Origin: Dokdonella_A sp046347015
GTDB taxonomy: Bacteria > Pseudomonadota > Gammaproteobacteria > Xanthomonadales > Rhodanobacteraceae
DNA length: 64,000 bases
Assembly (NCBI GenBank): GCA_046347015.1
Contig: JAXMHA010000001.1
Span: forward strand, 124,001 to 188,000
Direction: 5' to 3'
Made by a program: the position numbers and the translations under genes. This document shows, in pieces, positions 38,793-47,881 of the stretch; positions within the stretch are counted from its first letter, which is position 1; each line of letters begins with the position of its first letter. The notes below the pieces were generated by a model. That model worked only from the letters and a program-made list of their open reading frames with translations. It was not told the origin of the DNA and did not search any database.

Positions 38793-39959
38793 TCAAGCGG
38801 CCTTGGCGGCGGCGACGGCCTTTTGCGCCGCGTCGTTGAGGTCATCGGCTGGCGTGATCTTCAAGCCCGAGCGCGCCAGCAATGCGCGACCCTGTTCGAC
38901 ATTCGTCCCCTGCAAACGCACGACCACGGGAATCTCGAGCCCGACTTCCTTCACCGCGGCAATGACGCCCTCGGCAATCAGGTCGCAACGGACGATACCG
39001 CCGAAAATGTTGATCAGGATGCAACGGACCTTGTCCGACGACAGGATCAGCTTGAACGCTTCGGTCACGCGCTCGCGCGTTGCGCCGCCGCCGACGTCGA
39101 GGAAGTTCGCCGGTTCGCCGCCGGCCAGCTTGATCACGTCCATCGTCGCCATCGCGAGCCCGGCGCCATTGACCATGCAGCCGATGTCGCCGTCCATCGT
39201 GACGTAGTTGAGGTTGTTCTTCGACGCGGCGGCCTCGGCCGGGTCTTCCTGCGCGATGTCGCGCATCGCGACCAGCTCCGGGTGCCGGAACGCGGCGTTG
39301 TCGTCGGAATTGACCTTGCCGTCGAGCGCCGCGAGGTCGCCGCCCGCGACGATCGCGAGTGGATTGAGCTCGACCAGCGACAGGTCCTTGTCGTTGAACA
39401 GGCGAAAGAGGCCCAGCATGATCTTCACGAGCTGGTTCGCCTGCTTCGCGGTCAGGCCCATGTCGAACGCGAGCTGGCGGCACTGGTAGGGTTGCAGTCC
39501 CTCGACGAAATCGACCGCGACGGTGTGGATGTCGTCGGGCGTTTCGCGCGCGACCTGCTCGATGTCGACGCCACCGCGCGAGGACGCGATGAACGTGACC
39601 TGCCGCGTCGCGCGGTCGACCAGCACCGAGAGGTAGAGTTCCTTGACGATGTCGGTCGCCTCGGTGACCAGCACGCGGTCGACCGGCAGTGCGCGGCCGC
39701 CGGATTGGTACGTCGCCATGCGCGTGCCGAGCATTCCAGCCGCCGCGGCCTTCACGGCGTCGAGCGACTTGCAGAACTTCACGCCGCCGGACTTGCCGCG
39801 GCCACCGGCGTGGATCTGGGCCTTGACCATCCATTGCTCACCACCGAGCAGGCGGGCGGCGTCGACGGCTTCGTTGGCCGACGCGGCCACCTTGCCCGGC
39901 GGCACCGGGATGCCGTAGGCGGAAAACAACTCCTTGGCCTGGTACTCGTGGAAATTCAT
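38793..39959 (-). CDS. sucC: succinyl-CoA synthetase, ADP-forming, beta subunit
   Basis: 388 residues from ATG 39959, the E. coli length; the family begins MNFHEYQAKELFSAYGIPVP. ATP-grasp features are seen in WMVKAQIHAGGRGKSGGV and the C-terminal LINIFGGIVRCD. It pairs with sucD. Divergent from pilS across about 240 bases that must contain both promoters. An ATG at 40013 would add unconserved residues. Confidence 0.97.
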   Translation of the reverse strand: MNFHEYQAKELFSAYGIPVPPGKVAASANEAVDAARLLGGEQWMVKAQIHAGGRGKSGGVKFCKSLDAVKAAAAGMLGTRMATYQSGGRALPVDRVLVTEATDIVKELYLSVLVDRATRQVTFIASSRGGVDIEQVARETPDDIHTVAVDFVEGLQPYQCRQLAFDMGLTAKQANQLVKIMLGLFRLFNDKDLSLVELNPLAIVAGGDLAALDGKVNSDDNAAFRHPELVAMRDIAQEDPAEAAASKNNLNYVTMDGDIGCMVNGAGLAMATMDVIKLAGGEPANFLDVGGGATRERVTEAFKLILSSDKVRCILINIFGGIVRCDLIAEGVIAAVKEVGLEIPVVVRLQGTNVEQGRALLARSGLKITPADDLNDAAQKAVAAAKAA

Positions 39960-40176
39960 CGACGACCCTCGGAGAACCGGCACGACCGAGGCGCCGCACG
40001 TTGCAGGCGCCACTGGACTGCGCGGAGCACCGCGCCGGGGTCCCGGCGCGCAGGGCGCCTATTCTCGGGGAACGGGCACTTGAAAGCAAAGCCGGGCCAC
40101 GCCGATGCGGCGCGGAACCGCGGGCGAAGGTCCCGTTCCCGCCGGTTGCTTCCGGAGCAACCCGCGGGCAAGCCGT

Positions 40177-40182
40177 TATAAT
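40177..40182 (+). promoter_or_regulatory. perfect -10 hexamer just upstream of pilS
   Basis: TATAAT lies 18 bases before the TTG start and 8 bases before GGAGGA (40191-40196). No good -35 hexamer stands at the usual distance (about 40154-40159 reads GGAGCA), so if it is a promoter it needs help or gives a very short leader. The match stands out in this GC-rich region. Confidence 0.35.
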
Positions 40183-40200
40183 CGCGCGCTGGAGGAATCC

Positions 40201-41835
40201 TTGAACGTCGAGCGCCGCGGCCGCAGCGTGGTCGATCTGCCGGGGGACATCACCCGGCGGGAACTCTATTTCTTCAATATCTACCGTTGCATCGAGGCGC
40301 TGATCTTTCTGAGCCTCGCGTTGAGTCCCGTTGCCGGCAACTGGGTGCACCTGGACCATCCCCTGCTCGGTCGGATCGTCGCGGTGGCCTACCTCGTGGC
40401 CGCGGTGGCGATCCTCGGCGCCACCGATCGCATGCGCCGCCAACTGGCTGCGGGCATCTCGATCGCAGTCGCGATCGACATCCTGGCCGCACTGGTGGTC
40501 CTGATCGCGTTGTCCGGGCACAGCGCGATACCGCTCCTGCTGCTCGTCAATGTCGGCGTCGCCGCCCTGCTGTTGCCCGCCCGCGCGTACGTGTTCGCGA
40601 TCGCCGCCGGCGCGGCCGTGCTGACGCCGGAATTGTGGAACCATTTCGCCGGCCCCGGCACCGGGCAGAATTTCGGCCAGACCATCGCCATTGCGCTCGG
40701 CTACGTCGTCATTGCCGGACTGTTGCACTATCTCGGCCGGCACGTGCGCGCGACCGAGCGGCTCGCCGAACAGCGGGGCGTCGACCTCCTCAACCTCGAG
40801 CAGGTCAACGACCTCATCATCCGTCGCATGAAGACCGGCGTGCTGCTGGTCGACGAATCGAACCACATCCTGCGCATCAACGAGTCGGCCTGGCATCTCA
40901 TCGGCAACCCGTCGCCGAACCAGCACGACCTCGGCGCGGTCGCGCCCGAGCTGTCGCGGCGCCTGTACCACTGGCGCCACAACGGCAAGTCCGAGCAGAC
41001 GCCGGTGGCACTCGCGCCGGAGGTGCCGGAGGTCATTCCGCGCTTCTCGCGGCTTGCGCCGAACGACGACAGCAACGTGCTGATCTTCCTCGATGACACC
41101 TCGCTGCTGTCGCGCCGCGCCGAGGAATTGACCCTGACTTCGCTCGGACGCCTGTCCGCTTCGATCGCGCACGAGATCCGCAACCCGCTCGCGGCGATCC
41201 GCTACTCGGCGCAACTGCTGGCCGAATCGCCGAAGCTCGACGATGCCGACAAGCGCCTCGTCGACATCATCAACAACCACTGCACGCGCGCCAACGACGT
41301 CGTCGAAAACATCCTGCAGTTGTCGCGGCGCGAGCGGTCGCGGCCCGAAACCGTCGACATCAACACCTGGGTGCTGGCTTTCGTCGAGGACTACAAGCAG
41401 GCCAACGACCTCGGCTACGACAACCTGCGCGCGGTGACGCAGAACCGGCGCATCGAAGGCATGATCGACCCGCAGCACATGCAGCAGGTGGTGTGGAACC
41501 TCGTGCAGAACGCGTTGCGCTACGGCCGCCTGCCGGGCCAGCCGGCGCGCGTCACGGTGATCGCGCGCCTCGCCGGCGACAAGGGGCCGCCGCTGATCGA
41601 GGTGGTGGACCGCGGCCCCGGCATCCCGTCGAAAGTGGCGGCGCAGATCTTCGACCCGTTCTTCACGACACATGAATACGGCACCGGCCTCGGCCTCTAT
41701 CTCGCCAAGCAGATGACCGAGGCGAGCCAGGCGACGCTCGAGTACGTCCCGATCGCCGGCGGTGGTTCCTGCTTCCGCATCACGCTGGCGCCGGTCGGCT
41801 CGCTGCTGGCGCGCTCCGAGGCACCCGCGGCATGA
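40201..41835 (+). CDS. pilS: sensor histidine kinase PilS
   Basis: 544 residues from TTG 40201, chosen because the strong Shine-Dalgarno GGAGGA sits 4 bases upstream; the only in-frame ATG (40105) lies in the promoter region. Six membrane helices fill residues about 20-175, then a PAS-like domain, the dimerisation helix with the phospho-acceptor His324 in SIAHEIRNPLAAIRYSAQLL and a C-terminal ATPase domain (VVWNLVQNALRYG, DRGPGIP, GTGLGLYLAK). PilS senses PilA levels in the membrane and controls PilR. pilR follows after 79 bases. Confidence 0.95.
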   Translation: MNVERRGRSVVDLPGDITRRELYFFNIYRCIEALIFLSLALSPVAGNWVHLDHPLLGRIVAVAYLVAAVAILGATDRMRRQLAAGISIAVAIDILAALVVLIALSGHSAIPLLLLVNVGVAALLLPARAYVFAIAAGAAVLTPELWNHFAGPGTGQNFGQTIAIALGYVVIAGLLHYLGRHVRATERLAEQRGVDLLNLEQVNDLIIRRMKTGVLLVDESNHILRINESAWHLIGNPSPNQHDLGAVAPELSRRLYHWRHNGKSEQTPVALAPEVPEVIPRFSRLAPNDDSNVLIFLDDTSLLSRRAEELTLTSLGRLSASIAHEIRNPLAAIRYSAQLLAESPKLDDADKRLVDIINNHCTRANDVVENILQLSRRERSRPETVDINTWVLAFVEDYKQANDLGYDNLRAVTQNRRIEGMIDPQHMQQVVWNLVQNALRYGRLPGQPARVTVIARLAGDKGPPLIEVVDRGPGIPSKVAAQIFDPFFTTHEYGTGLGLYLAKQMTEASQATLEYVPIAGGGSCFRITLAPVGSLLARSEAPAA

Positions 41836-41914
41836 TGCCGACCCGGCACGGTTCCAGCCGCGACCGGTATCCGCGTACACTGTGCCTCGCCCGTCCCCCT
41901 GACGCGTTGCCGCC

Positions 41915-43327
41915 ATGCCGAGATATGCATTAGTCATCGACGACGAACGGGATATCCGGGAACTGCTGTCGCTGACGCTCGGCCGGATGGATCTGATCGT
42001 CGATACCGCGGCCACGGTGGCCGAGGCCCGGGACCGGCTGGCCGAACGCGAGTACGCGTTGTGCTTCACCGACATGCGCCTTCCCGATGGCTCGGGCCAG
42101 CAGATCATCGAGGCGATCGCGGAGCGGCATCCCGACACGCCGGTCGCGATGATCACGGCCTACGGCAACGTCGACGCCGCGGTCGCGGCCCTCAAGGCCG
42201 GGGCATTCGACTTCGTGTCGAAGCCCGTCGACATCAACGTGCTGCGCCGCCTCGTGCAGACGGCGCTGAAACTCTCGACCGACCGCAAGGCCGAGGTGGC
42301 CACGAGCCAGGCGCGCCTGATCGGCGAATCGTCGGCCATCAACGAGCTGCGGGCGACGATCGCCAAGGTGGCGCGCAGCCAGGCGCCGGTCTATATCGCG
42401 GGTGAATCCGGCGTCGGCAAGGAACTGGTGGCGCGCCTGATCCACGAACTTGGTCCGCGCAGCAGCGGGCCGTTCGTGCCGGTCAACTGTGGTGCGATTC
42501 CTTCCGAACTGATGGAAAGCGAATTCTTCGGCCACAAGAAGGGTAGCTTCACCGGCGCCCACGCCGACAAGGACGGGCTGTTCCACGCCGCGCAGGGCGG
42601 CACGCTGTTCCTCGACGAAGTCGCCGAGCTGCCGGTGCCGATGCAGGTGAAGCTGCTGCGCGTGATCCAGGAGAAAGCCGTGCGACCGATCGGCGCGCGC
42701 GCCGAGGTCGCAGTGGATGTGCGCATCCTGTCGGCCACGCACAAGAACCTCGCCCGGCTCGTCGACCTCGGCACGTTCCGGCAGGACTTGTTCTACCGGA
42801 TCAACGTGATCGAGCTGCACGTCCCGCCGTTGCGCGACCGGCGCTCGGACATCCCGATGCTCGCGGGCAAGATCCTCGAACGCCTCGCGCACGAATCGGG
42901 AGAGCGGCCGGCGCAACTCCAGCCGGACGCGCTGAAGGCCCTGCTCGACTTCGACTTTCCCGGCAATGTCCGCGAACTCGAAAACGTCCTCGAACGCGCG
43001 GTGGCATTGTGCGAGGGCAACGCGATCAGCGTCGATGACCTGCGCCTCGCGCCACGCGGGGTGATGCCGGCCTCGTCACCGGCACCGGCGGCGGATCCCT
43101 TGGGGGCCGACGACGTGTCAGGCCGCTACGCACCGGGTGAGCCCGGTGCCGATGGTGGCGTCGACAGCTGGCATGGCGACCTCGCCGCTGCCGTCGCCGA
43201 GACCGAGCGCAGCGCGATCCTGCGGGCACTGGAAGCCACCCGCTGGAACCGCACCGCCGCGGCACGCCAACTGGGACTGACGTTGCGCCAGTTGCGCTAC
43301 CGGCTCGAGAAGCTCGGCATCGAGTAG
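41915..43327 (+). CDS. pilR: sigma-54-dependent response regulator PilR
   Basis: 470 residues. The receiver domain has acidic Asp9-Asp10 and the phosphorylated Asp53 (CFTDMRLPDG). The AAA+ domain has Walker A GESGVGKE and the sigma-54 contact loop GSFTGAH, a known variant of GAFTGA in PilR proteins. A C-terminal Fis-type helix-turn-helix ends TRWNRTAAARQLGLTLRQLRY. PilR activates pilA transcription with sigma-54, the C-terminal part of which is encoded at the window's left end. pilA itself is not present here. Confidence 0.95.
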   Translation: MPRYALVIDDERDIRELLSLTLGRMDLIVDTAATVAEARDRLAEREYALCFTDMRLPDGSGQQIIEAIAERHPDTPVAMITAYGNVDAAVAALKAGAFDFVSKPVDINVLRRLVQTALKLSTDRKAEVATSQARLIGESSAINELRATIAKVARSQAPVYIAGESGVGKELVARLIHELGPRSSGPFVPVNCGAIPSELMESEFFGHKKGSFTGAHADKDGLFHAAQGGTLFLDEVAELPVPMQVKLLRVIQEKAVRPIGARAEVAVDVRILSATHKNLARLVDLGTFRQDLFYRINVIELHVPPLRDRRSDIPMLAGKILERLAHESGERPAQLQPDALKALLDFDFPGNVRELENVLERAVALCEGNAISVDDLRLAPRGVMPASSPAPAADPLGADDVSGRYAPGEPGADGGVDSWHGDLAAAVAETERSAILRALEATRWNRTAAARQLGLTLRQLRYRLEKLGIE

Positions 43328-43430
43328 GCCGTTCCGCGGCCGGGCGTCGGCCACGGTCCCCGCGCGCACACCTCCCGGCAGCACCGCGCCGCACCTTTCC
43401 GGTCGCACACCCGGCAAGAAGGGCATTGCT

Positions 43431-43466
43431 CGTTCATATTACTGAACCACTCAGTATTGAAATAGA
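43431..43466. promoter_or_regulatory. AT-rich patch with short inverted repeat upstream of the barrel gene
   Basis: In the 264-base gap between pilR and the outer-membrane protein gene, a run of unusually AT-rich bases includes ACTGA (43441-43445) and TCAGT (43451-43455), an inverted repeat separated by 5 bases. TTCATA and TATTGA at 16-base spacing could form a weak promoter. Nothing else in the gap is recognisable. Confidence 0.25.
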
Positions 43467-43591
43467 AGGGATGAACCCCAGCTTACGGTCGACGCACCCG
43501 GGAGAACGGGTTGCGGTCGTGGTGGTCGTAGCGGTGCGGTTCCCGGAGTTGGCCGCGCGCCCTGTGCAATTCCCCAATTGGAGCAGCAACA

Positions 43592-44182
43592 ATGAAAACC
43601 TTGCTTACGGCTTTGACCCTCGGAGTGGCATCCGCCTTCGCCTTGCCTGCAGTCTCGCAGGCGGCGGACACCAGCGGTGTCTTCATCAACGGCAACGTCG
43701 GCCGTTCCTCGCTCGACAAGGCCTACTACGATGACAGCGACACCGGATTCGGCGTCAACGTCGGCTATCGCTGGGCGCTCGCGCCGGGCGTGCTGGTCGG
43801 CGTCGAGGGCGGCTATGCCGATCTCGGCAAGTTCGATCCGAAGTCGGCTTATGACGGCCTCGGCATGACCCGGGCGAAAGTCGACGGCTGGAACCTCGGC
43901 GTGAACGGACACTTCAACCTGACCGAAAACTGGTACATCAGCGGACGGACAGGCTGGTTCCACGGCAACGTCAAGGGCAGCACGTTCACGACGATCGATT
44001 CGGCAACGGTACCGGTCGGTGTCGACGGCTCGTCCAACAAGTGGTATGCCGGAGCGGGTTTCGGCTACGACTTCAGCAACAACGCCAGCGTCGGCCTCAA
44101 CTACGACTACTACAAGGCGTCGGTGGACGGCCTGACGGTCGATCCAGGGTTGACTTCGGTGAGCTTCGAATACCGCTACTGA
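43592..44182 (+). CDS. outer membrane beta-barrel protein (OmpA-like transmembrane domain family)
   Basis: 196 residues. A signal peptide (residues 1-24, cut after VSQA) is followed by strands alternating polar and nonpolar residues: GVFINGNVGRSS, FGVNVGYRWAL, VLVGVEGGYADLG, WNLGVNGHFN, WYISGRTGWFHG, WYAGAGFGYDFS and VGLNYDYYKA, and a final SVSFEYRY ending in an aromatic residue as barrel proteins do. This predicts an eight-stranded barrel of the OmpA/OmpX size class. There is no C-terminal peptidoglycan-binding domain. It is 264 bases after pilR and has its own terminator. Confidence 0.85.
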   Translation: MKTLLTALTLGVASAFALPAVSQAADTSGVFINGNVGRSSLDKAYYDDSDTGFGVNVGYRWALAPGVLVGVEGGYADLGKFDPKSAYDGLGMTRAKVDGWNLGVNGHFNLTENWYISGRTGWFHGNVKGSTFTTIDSATVPVGVDGSSNKWYAGAGFGYDFSNNASVGLNYDYYKASVDGLTVDPGLTSVSFEYRY

Positions 44183-44237
44183 GCGGGACGCGAAACATCC
44201 TCGGGGACTTGCGTTCGGCATCGCCCCGGCGACAGGT

Positions 44238-44269
44238 CCAACGGCCCCGAACGGGGCCGTTGGCTTTTT
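44238..44269 (+). terminator. rho-independent terminator after the barrel protein gene
   Basis: A perfect 11-base-pair stem, CCAACGGCCCC pairing with GGGGCCGTTGG across the loop GAAC, is followed by CTTTTT. The T-run is only on the plus strand, so it ends the omp transcript, 55 bases after the stop. It also lies between the convergent omp and batD genes. Confidence 0.93.
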
Positions 44270-44288
44270 CGCACACCGGGAACACCCG

Positions 44289-45998
44289 TCAGTGGGAGTC
44301 CGGATAGAGTTCCGGCAACACCGAGTCCCGCTTCCGCTCCGCGGCTGGTCGCCACACGAAGCCGCGCCGGAACGCACGCTGCAGTCGCGCGGAGGTGCCC
44401 TCATCCGCGACACCGGCATACCGTGCCCGCTGCAGGGCTTCGATGGCGGCAACCTGGTCCGCATCGCCGAGGGACCGGGCAATGTCACCGGTGCTGCGCA
44501 CCTCGGGGCGCTCTGAGCGCGCCCATGCGACGAGTCCCCGCTCCGCCCCGGCGAGATCACCCATCGCGCACGCCCGCGTGAACGCTGCCCGGCCTTCCGA
44601 TGGCACGACCCGAGTGGATCCTCCGCCGTCGACTCCAGCCTGCCGCCGCCCGCGCATGCGCCAGACCCACGCCAGCGTCGCGAGCCACAGGGCCAGCGCC
44701 GCGAAGGCAAGGCCGCGCCAGATCGCGACATTCGACGGTGTGGCCGATGCCGGATGCATCGCAGCGCCAGGCGACGCGGCAACTGCCGGTGGGCTGGCGC
44801 TCGCCGCAGGATTGGGCGATGGCGGCCCGTTGCCACCAGCCAGGGCCGGAAGAACCTGCACGGTCCGGGTCGGAAGGCTCGTGGTCTCGGCGCGATCCGT
44901 CGCCGTGTTCCACCATCGGATTTCCAGGCCCGGCAGTGTCAGCGTTCCCGGGCGCGACGGCACGAACACGAACTTGCGGTCCCGTTCGCCCCACAGCCAC
45001 GTGCCGTCATCACGCGTCCGGTCCTGCTCCCGGTCGGGATAGATCTCGGCGCCATCCGGCGCCTTCAAGTCGAGCGACGGCAAGGCTTCATAGGCCAGAC
45101 CCTGCGCCTGCAAGCGGATGGTGCGCGTGACCGGATCGCCAACCCGCACCTGCGTCGGGACATCGGCGGTATCGGTCAGCGCCAGCGAAGTCGCCGGCAG
45201 CCAAGTCTTCAGGCCCGCGGTCGCGGGTTGCGGGCGCACATTCAGCGTGATCGCATCCGATCGTGCGTCGACGGTGCGGCCGCGGCCGAGGAAGGACATC
45301 GGGTCGGACGCATCAAGCACGACGCCACGAAAAGTGATTGAAGGCAGCGTCATTTCCCCGCTGCGCTGGGGTGTGATGGCGTAGTGCCGCTCGAGCACCC
45401 GGTAGCGGTGTCCGGACAACGTCGTCGAGAACTGACGGTCCTGGCCGAGCCGCAGCACGTTCGCGTCCTTGACGGACGGATCGCCGAGGTTGCCGCTGGC
45501 GAGGTCGAGCGCGTAGAAGAGCCGGACCGTATAGCGCACCTGCTGTTGCACGTAGGGTGCCAGAGGTTCGGCCGTGACTTCGATGTAGACATCGTCGCCG
45601 ACCTTGCCATGCGCGCCTGTCGGGGGGGGCACCACCGCCAGCACGATCGCCGCGGTCTTTGCACCGTCGACGTCGAGTGGCGGAATCGTCAACTGCCCGA
45701 CATGCTTCGGTTCGAGTCCGATCGCCCAGATCGTCTGGCTGTCCTGCTTCCCGTTGACGATCTCGAGCTGTCGGCTCGACTGGGTCGTCAGCAGCTTGAA
45801 GTCGGTCGCCAATGCACTGAAGTCCGGCTGACCCGAGACATTGCCGTGCGCTTCGACATTGAGCGTCACTGTCTCGCCGAATTGCATCGTGTCGCGATCG
45901 AGCCAGGCCCGCACCGAGCTCGGTGCCGCCCACAGCGGCATTGCAACGGTTGCCACCGCGACCAGCGCGAGCAGCCGGGCCATTCCACGGACGCTCAC
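44289..45998 (-). CDS. BatD-like protein (oxygen tolerance family)
   Basis: 569 residues. Signal peptide (cut near LWAAPSS), then repeated beta-rich domains with the BatD pattern MQFGETVTLNVEAHGNVSGQPDF, APYVQQQVRYTVRLFYA and RPGTLTLPGLEIRWW. One membrane helix follows near residue 435 (WRGLAFAALALWLATLAWVWRM) and a cytoplasmic domain of about 110 residues. It is the last gene of the moxR-bat operon; the start overlaps the batB/C stop by 4 bases. Bat proteins protect against oxidative or envelope stress in several bacteria, but the mechanism is unknown. Confidence 0.9.
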   Translation of the reverse strand: MSVRGMARLLALVAVATVAMPLWAAPSSVRAWLDRDTMQFGETVTLNVEAHGNVSGQPDFSALATDFKLLTTQSSRQLEIVNGKQDSQTIWAIGLEPKHVGQLTIPPLDVDGAKTAAIVLAVVPPPTGAHGKVGDDVYIEVTAEPLAPYVQQQVRYTVRLFYALDLASGNLGDPSVKDANVLRLGQDRQFSTTLSGHRYRVLERHYAITPQRSGEMTLPSITFRGVVLDASDPMSFLGRGRTVDARSDAITLNVRPQPATAGLKTWLPATSLALTDTADVPTQVRVGDPVTRTIRLQAQGLAYEALPSLDLKAPDGAEIYPDREQDRTRDDGTWLWGERDRKFVFVPSRPGTLTLPGLEIRWWNTATDRAETTSLPTRTVQVLPALAGGNGPPSPNPAASASPPAVAASPGAAMHPASATPSNVAIWRGLAFAALALWLATLAWVWRMRGRRQAGVDGGGSTRVVPSEGRAAFTRACAMGDLAGAERGLVAWARSERPEVRSTGDIARSLGDADQVAAIEALQRARYAGVADEGTSARLQRAFRRGFVWRPAAERKRDSVLPELYPDSH

Positions 45999-47881
45999 GG
46001 TTCCCCGCCTCCTCCGCCCTTGCGATGCTGGTACTCGAGCTGGAACTTGCGCCGCAGGAGGCCACCCGGATCGTCCGGAACGCGCTGCAGCATCTGTTCC
46101 AGCGCTTGCCGCCGCTCGGCATCCTTCACGTCGGCCTCGCCCACGCCGCCCGGTTGCGCGGCGCCGCCCGCCTTCGCATTGCCGGAGGCTGCGAGATTGC
46201 GATCGATCGAACCGGACAACGCCTGTTGCTGCCCGGCCGACGGCGAACCCGGCTGCCGATCGTCCTTCCCCGATCTTCCACTCCGGCCCGGTTCGTCCTT
46301 GCCGCCGGAGTCCTCTTGCGGGTCATTCGATCCCTGGCTGCCTTCGTTGTTCGACGGTTGCCCTTGCTGCCCCTGCGAGTCGGCGGGCGATTGCGCACCG
46401 TCCTGCCCCTGCTGCTGCTGCTGCGGGGAATCGTTGCCGGATTGATCCTGGCCGTCCTTTTGGTGTCCTCTCTTGCCGTTCCGGTCGGCACCCTGCTGCT
46501 GCCCTGGCGGCGGATGCCGTTTCAGCCATTCCGCAACTGCGTCCCGATTGGCCCGTGCATCCGGCATGCCGGGCTCGAGCGCCAGCGCGCGATCGTACGC
46601 ACCGAGTGCATCGTTGTATTTGCCGAGCTTCGCCAACGCGTTGCCTTCGTTGTAGGCGCCATCGGCGCCGGGCGCGCCGGCAAACGACTTTGCTGCAGCG
46701 GCGAAGTCCCCGCCGCGGTACTCGGCGCTGCCACGCCAGGCAGGTGTCGGCGCGATCCGCGCCGCACTGGCCAAGTCGCCCTTGGCGAGAGCCGTCGCGG
46801 CCTGCTGGTCGCGTCGCTGCCACAAGTCCTGCAGCGATGCGGCGCCGGCGCGCGGGACGGGCGCCGCCAGCGCGAGCACGAGCACCGCGAGCCATCCGCG
46901 GCGAAAGCACGCCAACGCCAGCGGCAGCAACAGCAGCACCAGCCAGGGACCCCGATCGCGCCAGCGTTCCGTCACTGCATCCGACTTCGCGGAACCGGAC
47001 TCGGGCAGCCTGACCGGCGTCGCCCCCAACAAGGACTCGATATCCTGTGGTCCCGCGGTCCATCCCGCGTAACGTCCGCCGCCGGCTGCCGCAACCGCCT
47101 TCAGTGCCGCGGCGTCGAGGCGTGCCACTTCGACAGTGCCGGCGTTGCCGGTCCGGAATCCGCCGTTCGCACGCGGCACCGGCGCGCCTCCGGGCGTGCC
47201 GATGCCGAGCACGGATACGCGCACGCCTTGCTCCGCCGCCGCCCGCGCTGCGGCAACCGCGGCATCGTCGGCGCCGTCGGCGAGCACGACCACCTCGCCG
47301 CCGTGCAGGTCCGCCTGCCGGATCAGGCCGACCGACCGCTCGATGGCCTTCGCCATGTCGTTGCCGGAAACCGGCATCGTCGCCGGCGACAGCGCCGGCA
47401 CCAGTGCCCGCACGGTGCCGATGTCATCGGTCAGCGGCGCAACGACGAAAGCATCGCCGGCGTAGGCCACCAGCGCCGTCTGCTCGTCGCGGCTGCGCGT
47501 CAGGATATCGTCGATCTTGAAGCGCGCGCGTTCGAGGCGGCTTGGGCGCAAATCCGCCGCGAGCATCGACGGCGCGAGTTCGAGTGCGATCACGCGTGCG
47601 GCCTGGTTGTGGTAAAGCGGCAATGGCACGCGATCCCACGCCGGACCGGCCAGTGCCAAGGTGGCAGTGATCCAGATCGCCGCGAGCCACGGCGCGAGGC
47701 GGGTAGCCCGAAGGTCGAAGTCGCGCTCGAGCAGCGCATCGAGGAGCGGCCGGTCGACGACACCGTCCCAGCCGCCGCCGCTGCCGCGGGTGCGCCGCCA
47801 CGCCAACAGCGCCAGCGGAACCACGGCCAGCAGCAGCAGCCACGCCGGGTGCAGGAACCGGAACCCGGCGAGCGCGGTCAT
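45995..47881 (-). CDS. VWA-TPR fusion protein (BatB/BatC type) with altered MIDAS
   Basis: 628 residues from ATG 47881, which overlaps the batA stop (ATGA). Membrane helices lie near residues 11-28 and 64-82, the VWA domain spans about 94-260, a helix pair follows near 330-360, then TPR repeats (about 395-475) and a Gln/Asp/Gly-rich low-complexity region (about 480-575). The metal-ion-dependent adhesion site reads ELAPS (Glu101, Ala103, Ser105) instead of DxSxS, so metal binding may be lost. The domain order equals BatB fused to BatC. It lies between batA and batD. Confidence 0.9.
   Translation of the reverse strand: MTALAGFRFLHPAWLLLLAVVPLALLAWRRTRGSGGGWDGVVDRPLLDALLERDFDLRATRLAPWLAAIWITATLALAGPAWDRVPLPLYHNQAARVIALELAPSMLAADLRPSRLERARFKIDDILTRSRDEQTALVAYAGDAFVVAPLTDDIGTVRALVPALSPATMPVSGNDMAKAIERSVGLIRQADLHGGEVVVLADGADDAAVAAARAAAEQGVRVSVLGIGTPGGAPVPRANGGFRTGNAGTVEVARLDAAALKAVAAAGGGRYAGWTAGPQDIESLLGATPVRLPESGSAKSDAVTERWRDRGPWLVLLLLPLALACFRRGWLAVLVLALAAPVPRAGAASLQDLWQRRDQQAATALAKGDLASAARIAPTPAWRGSAEYRGGDFAAAAKSFAGAPGADGAYNEGNALAKLGKYNDALGAYDRALALEPGMPDARANRDAVAEWLKRHPPPGQQQGADRNGKRGHQKDGQDQSGNDSPQQQQQGQDGAQSPADSQGQQGQPSNNEGSQGSNDPQEDSGGKDEPGRSGRSGKDDRQPGSPSAGQQQALSGSIDRNLAASGNAKAGGAAQPGGVGEADVKDAERRQALEQMLQRVPDDPGGLLRRKFQLEYQHRKGGGGGEP

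Noticed and set aside
42538..42560. GSFTGA in place of GAFTGA in PilR, considered as a lost sigma-54 contact
   Set aside because: The Ser variant occurs in working PilR/NtrC-type activators, so it is not evidence for loss of function.
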